Source: FW021-bin31 sp964422465 (GTDB taxonomy: Bacteria; Bacteroidota; Bacteroidia; Chitinophagales; Chitinophagaceae). Taken from it: 19,179 bases of DNA. The first letter of the stretch is position 1. Each line of letters begins with the position of its first letter. This document shows positions 1-7,527 of the stretch, in pieces. Below the pieces are notes generated by a model that was not told where the DNA came from, searched no databases, and was given only the letters and a program-made list of their open reading frames with translations. The position numbers and the translations under genes are program-made. The stretch is taken from NCBI GenBank assembly GCA_964422465.1, contig CAYRBD010000060.1, forward strand, positions 1-19,179, in the 5' to 3' direction.

Positions 1-756
1 CTCTCCTAATTTTACATATTGTTTTTTTCCATCAACTACCTCATAATCTTTTATATGTGCATGATGGATATGATTATTTAAACGATCATAAACTTCATTT
101 ACCGGCTCTTTTGTCACACTCCACATATTCGTAATATCCCATATAAGCCCTACTCGTGAATGATCTGTCATTTGCATTACTTTTTCAATGTCTTTACTCC
201 AGAGTAAATCTCCATGTGTTTCTAAAAGAACAGATACCTGGCCATTCTCTCTTGCAAAGTCTCCTAATACCTGAAGTGCAGACGCCATCAATTCCAAAGT
301 ATCTTCTTTTCTTTGATCAGCTGGAAAATTATTGGGGAATACTCTTACGTATGGACAGTTTATTTTCTCAGCAAGGCGTATATAATTTTTGGCTTCATTG
401 ATGCTTTTCTCCCTTTCTTTGCCTAAGGGGTGATGCATAAATGCTGAAGCGCCTAAGGCGACGATTTTTAAATGGTTCTTTTTAATAAGTTCATTGAACG
501 AGTCCACTTTAGCATCCGTTTTAAACAATGCTGCTTCCGGTAGGTTTAATTGTTCTTGAATCCCTCTTAATTCTATTCCGCTATATCCACATTCTACTGC
601 ATAATCCACGATGGTCTCAATTGGCCAGTCAGGACAGGACAAAGTGGAGAAAGACAGAAGTGGCATTTCTTGTGTTTTCACACATGATGAATGTGCCAAA
701 AGAATCCCTCCCAAGCCGGTAATCTTTAAAAATTCTCTTCTATTAAGTCTGCTCAT
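1..756 (-). CDS. Tat-exported TIM-barrel sugar isomerase/epimerase family protein (3' end cut by window)
   Basis: Reading the complement from the ATG at 756 gives 252 codons without a stop, running off the left edge, so the C-terminus is missing. The N-terminus starts MSRLNRREFLKITGLGG, a twin-arginine (RREFLK) signal followed by a hydrophobic stretch ending near a Cys (HSSC, about residue 25). The mature part resembles the xylose-isomerase-like TIM-barrel family (AP endonuclease 2 type). It has strand motifs such as CGYSGIELRG, KIVALGASAFMHHP, PYVRVFPNNFP, VLLETHGD, GLIWDITNMW and IIHAHIKD; the Glu in LLETHG and the Asp in IWD sit where these enzymes bind metal. Family members isomerise, epimerise or cleave sugars. 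Export makes a phosphorylated substrate unlikely, so the usual database name 'sugar phosphate isomerase' is probably misleading here. It is the last gene of the locus visible in the window, 65 bp after the GH16 gene. Substrate unknown. Confidence 0.85.
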   Translation of the reverse strand, partial: MSRLNRREFLKITGLGGILLAHSSCVKTQEMPLLSFSTLSCPDWPIETIVDYAVECGYSGIELRGIQEQLNLPEAALFKTDAKVDSFNELIKKNHLKIVALGASAFMHHPLGKEREKSINEAKNYIRLAEKINCPYVRVFPNNFPADQRKEDTLELMASALQVLGDFARENGQVSVLLETHGDLLWSKDIEKVMQMTDHSRVGLIWDITNMWSVTKEPVNEVYDRLNNHIHHAHIKDYEVVDGKKQYVKLGE

Positions 757-759
757 ATT

Positions 760-791
760 AAACTTTCCCTTTAAATTTCAAACTTTCCCTT
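760..791. repeat. Two-copy direct repeat, 20-bp period, in front of the TIM-barrel gene
   Basis: The 12-base word AAACTTTCCCTT occurs at 760-771 and again at 780-791, exactly 20 bases apart, and the bases after it (TAAA and CAAA) are also similar. It fills the 65-bp gap between the GH16 stop and the start of the TIM-barrel gene. On the coding strand it reads AAGGGAAAGTTT, and the copy nearer the start places a weak purine-rich stretch about 10 bases before the ATG. It could be a small local duplication that doubles a leader element, or chance slippage in AT-rich DNA. No function is claimed. Confidence 0.6.
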
Positions 792-821
792 CAAAAACAG
801 GAGAAAATATGGACCTTTTAT

Positions 822-1673
822 TTATTCTCCGAAACTTATAGGAGTAAACTTGATCCAATCAATCAGATAAACCGCTTTGCTGCCTACTTCAGGAGGTCCG
901 CCTACCCATTCTCCCCCTGTTCTATGATTCATCTTCATCATGTACGGTGGTGCATCAATTTTTATTTCATTCCCTTCATCTGCATAGGTATATCTGTGAT
1001 ATGGCACTCCATCAACAAACCATTCTATATATTCGGGAGTTATATCAAAACCAAAAATATGAAAATCAGCCGACGGATCAAAGTCAAGTTTAAAATCTGG
1101 ATTGGAATTATAGCTTTTCTTCCCGGCAGCATGAACCGCTGCATGTACCTCTCCATTTTCACCGGTAAAAGATTTGTTTAGCAATTCAATATCAATTTCT
1201 TGTTTTGTTCCCCGGTCTCCGGTAGCAGTATTGTTCCAATCAATTGTATATACAGAATTTAGGACGCCAGGTACGTTGGATGCTTTTATCCGGGCCTCCC
1301 ATCTTCCATAAAGAAATTCATCCTTTGTTTGTATCGCCGCCCCTTGAAGACCTTTATCCGGGTCATTCCTGAAAATCATTTGCAAATACCCGTCTTTAGT
1401 AAAACAACGATCTACTGAAAGTTTTGCACCATGTTCCGAGCCGGTTAAAATATCCCAGGTATCTTTATGGATTTCCCCGTTAAAATCTTCAAAAAAGGGA
1501 CTGTTTACATATTTTTCCCCTTTTTTTGACCATGTCAGGTAAGTTTTACCTTCTCCAAAAGGAGGAACATGAATCAGAGAATCTATAGAGGCATCAGAAC
1601 TCAACTGTGCCTTTTTGCCATTTGAGCAGGAAACTAAAAAAAGAATGAATAATAAGGTTATTAGATTTCTCAT
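822..1673 (-). CDS. GH16 family endo-glycanase, lipoprotein
   Basis: A 283-residue protein with a lipoprotein signal (LFLVSC, Cys16). The GH16 active-site motif EIDIE lies at residues 159-163; in this family the first Glu is the nucleophile and the last the acid/base. The spacing E-x-D-x-E without an extra residue is the straight-strand form found in lichenases, xyloglucan endotransglycosylases and relatives, rather than the bulged E-x-D-x-x-E of laminarinases, agarases and carrageenases. Other family features are YGRWEARIKA (122-131) and the strand FGFDITPEYIEWFVDGVPYH (207-226). This suggests endo-cleavage of a beta-1,4 or mixed beta-glucan-like backbone, but the subfamily was not determined. 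After Cys16 the sequence is SNGKKAQ, without the acidic cluster typical of surface lipoprotein export signals, so it may face the periplasm. It lies 43 bp downstream of the GH105 gene and is probably in the same operon. Confidence 0.85.
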   Translation of the reverse strand: MRNLITLLFILFLVSCSNGKKAQLSSDASIDSLIHVPPFGEGKTYLTWSKKGEKYVNSPFFEDFNGEIHKDTWDILTGSEHGAKLSVDRCFTKDGYLQMIFRNDPDKGLQGAAIQTKDEFLYGRWEARIKASNVPGVLNSVYTIDWNNTATGDRGTKQEIDIELLNKSFTGENGEVHAAVHAAGKKSYNSNPDFKLDFDPSADFHIFGFDITPEYIEWFVDGVPYHRYTYADEGNEIKIDAPPYMMKMNHRTGGEWVGGPPEVGSKAVYLIDWIKFTPISFGE

Positions 1674-1716
1674 TTTTTTATATTTTTTATTTCCACCACT
1701 TCATGTCCAATTCGAT

Positions 1717-2844
1717 TTATTTAAATTTATCCTTCTTGCTAAGCTGAATGATTTCAGTACCCGTCATAAGAAAAGCTCCGGTTCCATATTCCTGATTATC
1801 AGACTGCTTTACTGCTTCCGGTTTGGCGCCGATAGGTTGAACCCAGGTTAATTTACCGGAGGATTCCACCGCATTATTTAATGCTTCCCAACCTTTTTTT
1901 AGAACCGGTAAATAAGTAGCCTCATCCAAAACCTCATGGTTAATTCCCCAAGCGATAGCAAAAGTATAAAACCCGGAGCCGCTCGTTTCTTTGGTTGGTG
2001 TTTCTTCGGGATCCAATAAATTAGCCCGCCACAAACCATCCGGCTGCTGCAGGCTGGCAATTTTAGCCGCCATTTGCCGGAACAAATTCACATAACGAGA
2101 ATAATAGGGATCACTTTTTGGTAACCTTTCTATCACTTGGGCAAGTCCTGCCATTACCCAACCGTTTCCACGGGACCAGAATAATTTGTTACCATTGGAG
2201 GTACGCGTATTAAAAAACCGCTCGTCCCTGAAATAGAGATGTTCCTCAGGGTCATAGAGGAATTCAGTTGCATCCCACCACATCCGGTTAAGGTAATCTT
2301 TGTATTTTGACTTTCCGGTAATATCGTATAATCGAGCCAGGACAGGCGGGGCCATAAACAGCGCATCACACCACCACCATAATTCCCGACCTGTTTTTGG
2401 GTCTGCCATTAATGAATCCATCCTTCCTTGTATCCCGACAATTCGATGTGGATCTTTTTTTACTTCATATAAATCCAAAAAGACCTGTCCTCTGGCCACA
2501 TCATCTGCATGATAAAACCGGAGGGCAGGTTCCCAATTAACGGATTCGGCATACTTTAAAGCGCCGTTCAAAAAGGCCGTATCCCCGGTGAGCCTATAAG
2601 CACGCATAGCTCCAATATAAAATGCCGCCCTTGCCCAGTCTGCATCATTTCGCAGGTTTACTTTTAAAGGGTGCATCCGTTGCCAGTTGTAGGCCTTCTT
2701 CATGACATTTGCAACGTAAGTAGAAGCATAAATATTCTCGGAAGAATTGTGACTGTGCATTTTTTGAGAGCAACCAGCTATTAGACCTGCAAGCAAAATA
2801 ATTAGGGCAACCTGTAATCTTTTGGCTATTCTTATTTCTTTCAT
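1717..2844 (-). CDS. GH105 unsaturated uronyl hydrolase, lipoprotein
   Basis: A 375-residue protein with a clear lipoprotein signal (MKEIRIAKRL..LIAGC, Cys25) followed by an (alpha/alpha)6-barrel of the GH88/GH105 type. Recognisable blocks are YHADDVARGQ (111-120), WWWCDALFMAPPVLARL (156-172, with the likely catalytic Asp160), LFWSRGNGWVMAGLA (221-235) and ETSGSGFYTFAIAWGIN. These enzymes hydrate the 4,5-double bond of an unsaturated glucuronyl or galacturonyl residue at the non-reducing end, releasing a 5-keto-4-deoxyuronate. Unsaturated ends are what the neighbouring PL8-type lyase would create, so the two genes make a coherent pair. The residues after Cys25 (SQKMHSH) contain no acidic cluster, so a periplasm-facing lipoprotein is likely. 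The leader to the PL8 gene is 77 bp of very AT-rich DNA with no clear terminator. Linkage specificity (Rha, Gal, Glc or Man next to the uronate) cannot be read from the sequence. Confidence 0.88.
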   Translation of the reverse strand: MKEIRIAKRLQVALIILLAGLIAGCSQKMHSHNSSENIYASTYVANVMKKAYNWQRMHPLKVNLRNDADWARAAFYIGAMRAYRLTGDTAFLNGALKYAESVNWEPALRFYHADDVARGQVFLDLYEVKKDPHRIVGIQGRMDSLMADPKTGRELWWWCDALFMAPPVLARLYDITGKSKYKDYLNRMWWDATEFLYDPEEHLYFRDERFFNTRTSNGNKLFWSRGNGWVMAGLAQVIERLPKSDPYYSRYVNLFRQMAAKIASLQQPDGLWRANLLDPEETPTKETSGSGFYTFAIAWGINHEVLDEATYLPVLKKGWEALNNAVESSGKLTWVQPIGAKPEAVKQSDNQEYGTGAFLMTGTEIIQLSKKDKFK

Positions 2845-2921
2845 TGAAATTAAATTAAAATTTTACAAATAATTTTCCTATTAAGATTTAGATAAATAAA
2901 ATACTTAGAATTAAAACTAAT

Positions 2922-5618
2922 TTATTGTTTATTAAAATTAGGTACGATAAAAGAATCAGTCGCCTCAATCCATGGTGTTACAAGGTTCACGGTAAATCGT
3001 CCATGGTTTGTTTTCAAGTACTTAGAGAAAACCGAAGGCCCCTTGGATGGTTTACGCAGCCAACGGTAACGCACTGTATTAGGGGTCGGTCTGTCAATAA
3101 TATCTTTTTCTGAAAAATCATATCGTCGCTGACTTTTAATAAAATGAACAGAAAGGCGATAGCCCTCCCCGATGGCCTCCTCCGGAAGATGTACGGTAAG
3201 GATTGTTTCTTTCGGATTGCTCTTTGCCTCAACCTGAAAATCCTGATAATCCGAAAGATCCAAATTCTTTCTTGGAACTTTAGTCGCTTCAGAAGCCAGC
3301 GTTCCATATCCAAGCCTGTAAATTCGCCCGAGAGCAGTAGCAATTTCCACTTTGTGCTTTCCGGCAGCTAACGGAATTACACGAATGGCAGAATCCATTT
3401 TTCTGAAAGGTGCTTTAAGTCCCCGAACGTCAAAGTGGAACTTTTTCTTACTATGAAGCGGATCCTGCATAGTCAATAATCCACCACCCTGCTCCATCCT
3501 CCTGTAAACTATCAATGGCGATGAAGCAACAATACCCAGGCAACTGTCCGGTTCAAAAAATACCATTCCACAGCTATTGTCTGCCTTGCTAACAACAGCG
3601 TGTACCTTTTCATCCATCCGTTGAGGACGAACAGGCATATCTTTGACAAAATTCCTGGTATCGTCAAGTGTAATATCCGGTAATACTGCGTATGCATAAC
3701 CTGATGTAACAGGTTGTAATCCATGATCCAGCCATACTGTCAAAATATGGTTTTTTAAACGAACATAGATTGGGGTAGGTTTATTAAACACAACGGATAC
3801 CTTTTCATTTTGAATATGAAACCACCGGACGCTATCCAATTTAGAGACTGTATCTTTACCAGGTTTAAAAGAAGTATTATTAAAAATTACCTCCGGTCCG
3901 GATTTTTCACATACCCACTGAAGGATGGTAGTCTGAATAGGTTTATCATTAGAATCTATTGAACCTTTATCAGAATGGATACCGCTTCCCATTGCCCAAA
4001 ACCCCTGTGGAAAAAAGAAAACCGATTTCTTTACCTTAAAATCACCATATTTGGGTTCTAACACAAAACCGGCGATGCCTCCATCTTTGCCACCTGCTCC
4101 TCCTGCAAAATTGGAAGTGCCGTAGTTAAGACTGTAACCTGTGGTACTCATCGTCAGCTTATCCGGATCAGGTTCAAAAAGCGGGTTAACAGGATGGGCA
4201 TCTATCCGGGTGGTAGTACCCGGCAAACGCTCCATGTCAATTTCAGGAAGCATACGTCCACTTGAGGAATCATACCAGGAGCCCCTGCCATCAGCCCTCA
4301 TGATATGGGTAAAACCAAAAGCAAGGTTCCATCCTTCTCCCCCTTCTCCTCCATCCGCCCGCATGAGATATTCATAATCCTGTACCCGACTGGAGTATTG
4401 TCTCATACCTATATGGAAAGCAGGCTGATTAAATGCTGCGATCTCACCCGACGGCCAGTACCGAAATCCCATGGGCATTGCCCCTTTAAGCCCTGAAAGG
4501 CGATCTGCAAAACCTGCGCTGGACAGGTCCAGATTTCTCCGGGTAGAATCTTCTAAGATAGCCACGGCCGATTGGGCTGCCTCCCGGCTCCCGGGACCTT
4601 TTACCTGAGACATCAGAAGTAATCCCTTCAACACGGAAGCCCCGTTGCTTTGTTGGCCATAGGCACGCCCCCGCACCAGGAAATCCAACTTTCCGTTTGA
4701 GAGGAACCAGCGCGAATGATCCAGTAGCAAATTCATTACAAGGTCACGGTGACTGTTCTCAATTGCCCAGGGTGTACCGTCAAAAAGAAAGATGAATTCA
4801 GCAATTGTTTGAGCAAAGCTTGCTCCATAGGCGCCGGCATAAGGTATATGGCCATGATATAAGTAACAATAGTCTTCACGAACTCCTTGCTGGGTACCAT
4901 AGCGAACGGTACGAAAAATATATGCCGCCCCCCGCTTTAACCGGTTTGGATCGTTTTCCAGGAGTGCAAGATAAATATGGTTACGCCCTTCTGCAACCGC
5001 ATTTGAACCGGTTAATATTAATTTATCTGTAAGAACATGACTCAGCGATTGTATTAATCTATCCCGTAAATCATCAGGCAGATCAGAGCCCATAAGCAAT
5101 GCGGTTACCCCTAAGTTGTCAGGCAGGGAAATCAGCCACCCATACCAATTTCCGGGTTTGGAAGTTGATGGATTATAAAAGTTCAGGATGTTCTTGATCC
5201 CATCAATGATGCGTTGCCTCACCACCTGATTCTTCTCATACCTTCCACCTTTCGAATGATAAGCCAATGCCATAGCCCTTAATTTCCCGGCCAGTTCATT
5301 CAGTCTCAAGTTTATAGTCAACTTTGTAGAATCTTCCCAAACTACCGGGATAAAAGGCTTAGAAAGCATCATTTGTACCCTGTTGTCATTCTCCTGCAAG
5401 GCCTTTTTTCGATAAGCGCCATTTCCTGCTCCTCCCAGCCAATAGCTGATAAGGCGCGTTTTCACCTGCTTGAGCGCATTACTGGAATCCACAGTCGTAG
5501 GCAACAATGAATTATCCCTTAGACTTTCTCCATTTGCGAAGTTTCCTCCAAACATTAAGCTTAACCACAAAACAATAACTAATCTCATAAACATAGAAGT
5601 GTATTCTTCTTTCACCAC
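2922..5618 (-). CDS. PL8-family polysaccharide lyase (uronate-specific)
   Basis: An 898-residue protein with the layout of PL8 lyases: an alpha/alpha toroid (about 45-400) followed by beta-sandwich domains. Family landmarks are NWYGWLISLPDNLG (157-170), GSNAVAEGRN (204-213, Asn206 aligning with the catalytic Asn), YHGHIPYAGAYG (254-265, aligning with QHxxxxYxGxYG and giving catalytic His255 and Tyr260), RGR (316-318) and GEGGEGW (424-430, near the usual GENxxGW). Known members act by beta-elimination on hyaluronan, chondroitin, xanthan or other uronate polymers. The signal peptide is MRLVIVLWLSLMFGG with no lipobox, so it is probably a soluble periplasmic protein. The upstream ATG at 5618 overlaps the SusD-like gene by 7 bp; internal ATGs at 5594 or 5588 give a more conventional signal peptide and are plausible starts. 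Substrate is not assigned: the motifs are divergent from the hyaluronate/chondroitin enzymes. Assignment is from remembered motifs, not a search. Confidence 0.8.
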   Translation of the reverse strand: MVKEEYTSMFMRLVIVLWLSLMFGGNFANGESLRDNSLLPTTVDSSNALKQVKTRLISYWLGGAGNGAYRKKALQENDNRVQMMLSKPFIPVVWEDSTKLTINLRLNELAGKLRAMALAYHSKGGRYEKNQVVRQRIIDGIKNILNFYNPSTSKPGNWYGWLISLPDNLGVTALLMGSDLPDDLRDRLIQSLSHVLTDKLILTGSNAVAEGRNHIYLALLENDPNRLKRGAAYIFRTVRYGTQQGVREDYCYLYHGHIPYAGAYGASFAQTIAEFIFLFDGTPWAIENSHRDLVMNLLLDHSRWFLSNGKLDFLVRGRAYGQQSNGASVLKGLLLMSQVKGPGSREAAQSAVAILEDSTRRNLDLSSAGFADRLSGLKGAMPMGFRYWPSGEIAAFNQPAFHIGMRQYSSRVQDYEYLMRADGGEGGEGWNLAFGFTHIMRADGRGSWYDSSSGRMLPEIDMERLPGTTTRIDAHPVNPLFEPDPDKLTMSTTGYSLNYGTSNFAGGAGGKDGGIAGFVLEPKYGDFKVKKSVFFFPQGFWAMGSGIHSDKGSIDSNDKPIQTTILQWVCEKSGPEVIFNNTSFKPGKDTVSKLDSVRWFHIQNEKVSVVFNKPTPIYVRLKNHILTVWLDHGLQPVTSGYAYAVLPDITLDDTRNFVKDMPVRPQRMDEKVHAVVSKADNSCGMVFFEPDSCLGIVASSPLIVYRRMEQGGGLLTMQDPLHSKKKFHFDVRGLKAPFRKMDSAIRVIPLAAGKHKVEIATALGRIYRLGYGTLASEATKVPRKNLDLSDYQDFQVEAKSNPKETILTVHLPEEAIGEGYRLSVHFIKSQRRYDFSEKDIIDRPTPNTVRYRWLRKPSKGPSVFSKYLKTNHGRFTVNLVTPWIEATDSFIVPNFNKQ

Positions 5619-7489
5619 CCCGGGTTCTGTTGAATGTTCGGGTTTTCAGCTAAGATGCTTATAGGTATTGGCCAGAGATAATCCTTGTCCTCATCAAAAA
5701 CGGGATTCCCCCAATCCGTTCCTTTGTAAGGGTCAATATACTCCAAGCTTGTATTGGGATCCGTGGAACTCTTTCCTGTAGCGCCTGTGTATCGTTCTTT
5801 AGCTGCATTATCCCACCGCAAACCCAGGGATTTTACGGTTAATTTTTTGCCTTCTTTCCAACGCCGAAGGTCGTCATACCTGAATCCTTCAACTGCCAAT
5901 TCTATCCGACGCTCACGCCTAATTTCCAACAGCAGGGAAGATAAGCCTTCATCTGCATAACGGGGGTCCATTGGCGGATTAAGCAACAAATGGGGCATCT
6001 CTACCCTATCGCGCAATTTATTGATACTAATGTCAAGGTCCTGCTGGGTGATTATCCCAAGGGTTGCTCTGGCTTCTGCGTAAATCAACAATGCTTCTGC
6101 AAACCTCAGGATTATACAAGGGGTTTCACCTTGAAATCCATTAAAGTCATCAGGATCGTAATACTTGATCACATGATAGCCCGTTGAGGAAATACTTCCT
6201 CCGCTCATCCCTGTAACTCGGGGATAAGGTCGTCCATCCCCCAGGAAAAAATCATAATCTCCCGGATAAAGAATCGTTTGCCTTAACCTGGGGTCCCTGT
6301 TTATAAATACAGATTCAATGGAATCATCCCCCTGATATAAAGGAGACAAAGAAATAGGTAAACCATCCGTACATAAGTAGTCCTCCACCAAGCTTTTTGT
6401 AGCTCCTCCCTGATACCCATTTTCATAAAAATACCCCATCATATTAGGCAAGTTTTTTCCTACTCCCGAAATATACTTTTTGTAATACATAACCTCGGGA
6501 TTATTACTCAAATCAATAATACGAAAAGAGTGGTTGTAGTCATGCTGGGGATCCCCTGTACTATAAAGATGATATGGACCGTTTAATATCAAGTCTTCTG
6601 TAGCTTCGGCAGCAACCTGGAGCCATTTTTGTGGATCTGTTCCTCCATGATATTCTCTCCAGGTTCCCTCAAACAGGGCAATCCTGGCTTTTATAAGCAG
6701 CGCACACCAGCGGTTAAGACGGCCCGGAGCATTGCCATCGCCCCAGTCATCCGGAAGGTGTTCAGTAGCAAAGGTCAGATCAGCCAATATGCTGTCCATC
6801 ACCTGTTCCCTGGGGTCCCTTGGAGCCGTTAATTCTTTGCTGTCTATATTCAAGGGTTTACTTACCCAGGGGACATCTCCGAATTTCTGAACTTTGTCAG
6901 CATAAAACCAAGCTCTGAAAAGCCTTGCTTCTGCAATATATTTATCACGGACAGCATCCGTAACATCAGCCCGTCCGTAATTAGCCAAGCCGAAATTAAC
7001 GGCCCTTAGATAAGACCATCCTTTATAACCAAATCTTTGGCTTGCAGGAGAAGATGGAACGTTTACCCTCCCACTTCTAATCTCAATGTAATTGGATTGA
7101 GTTCCTGCTGTGGGGGCCATGTTATCAGAAGCTCCATCCATATACCAGGGACTGAACCAACCACTTGCACCACCTCCTGCATGTACAAACATGAAACTAA
7201 TTTCCGGATTAAACCTGCCGTTGTCATCACCCAGATTATTATTCCCATCATGAATGGTTGTGTTATACAGACTCAGGTTATATAATGCCAAGTCATCCTC
7301 TGTTCTCCAGAACGTTTCGCTACTTACCTGATCAAGAGGCTCCCTTTGCAGAAAATTATCATTGCAACCCATGAGGGATACCAGAAATATCATCATGAAT
7401 AAATATCCGCGAACCAAATTCCTGTTGGACAATCCCAAACCGAAAATTGAATGTATTGCAGTATTTGCAAAATATATAAGCTTTTTCAT
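5612..7489 (-). CDS. SusD-like (RagB/SusD) outer-membrane glycan-binding lipoprotein
   Basis: A 625-residue protein with the hallmarks of the SusD family: lipobox LMGC (Cys42), then NDNFLQREPLDQVSSETFWR and a helical TPR-like fold including YLRAVNFGLANY, ARLFRAWFYADKVQKFGDVPWV and LRFAEALLIYAEARA, ending with YLWPIPISILAENPNIQQNPGW. SusD proteins sit on top of the SusC barrel and deliver oligosaccharides to it. The N-terminus is long (41 residues before Cys). A start at the internal MM (residues 32-33) would remove all positively charged residues from the signal, so the longer form is preferred. The residues after Cys (NDNFLQRE) are mildly acidic, in line with surface export. It follows the SusC gene by 38 bp. 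The glycan it binds cannot be told from the sequence because binding residues vary within the family. Confidence 0.95.
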   Translation of the reverse strand: MKKLIYFANTAIHSIFGLGLSNRNLVRGYLFMMIFLVSLMGCNDNFLQREPLDQVSSETFWRTEDDLALYNLSLYNTTIHDGNNNLGDDNGRFNPEISFMFVHAGGGASGWFSPWYMDGASDNMAPTAGTQSNYIEIRSGRVNVPSSPASQRFGYKGWSYLRAVNFGLANYGRADVTDAVRDKYIAEARLFRAWFYADKVQKFGDVPWVSKPLNIDSKELTAPRDPREQVMDSILADLTFATEHLPDDWGDGNAPGRLNRWCALLIKARIALFEGTWREYHGGTDPQKWLQVAAEATEDLILNGPYHLYSTGDPQHDYNHSFRIIDLSNNPEVMYYKKYISGVGKNLPNMMGYFYENGYQGGATKSLVEDYLCTDGLPISLSPLYQGDDSIESVFINRDPRLRQTILYPGDYDFFLGDGRPYPRVTGMSGGSISSTGYHVIKYYDPDDFNGFQGETPCIILRFAEALLIYAEARATLGIITQQDLDISINKLRDRVEMPHLLLNPPMDPRYADEGLSSLLLEIRRERRIELAVEGFRYDDLRRWKEGKKLTVKSLGLRWDNAAKERYTGATGKSSTDPNTSLEYIDPYKGTDWGNPVFDEDKDYLWPIPISILAENPNIQQNPGW

Positions 7490-7527
7490 TGCTTTATGTT
7501 TTTCGTGTTAAATAAAAATTGCTTGCA

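Noticed and set aside
156..841. Plus-strand open frames opposite the TIM-barrel gene and its leader
   Set aside because: They lie antisense to a well-supported gene with recognisable family motifs, show no family resemblance, and have low-complexity hydrophobic translations.
822..1673. GH16 as laminarinase, agarase or carrageenase
   Set aside because: Those groups usually have the bulged E-x-D-x-x-E motif; this protein has E-x-D-x-E. The exact subfamily still cannot be assigned by eye.
2300..2512. Plus-strand frame containing a His-rich stretch (ASHHHHNS)
   Set aside because: It is the reverse complement of the GH105 Trp-rich motif WWWCD; the His run is a shadow of TGG codons, not a metal-binding protein.
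2922..5618. Calling the PL8 enzyme a hyaluronate or chondroitin lyase
   Set aside because: The locus has no sulfatase and the RGR loop and GEN motif are divergent; substrate left open.
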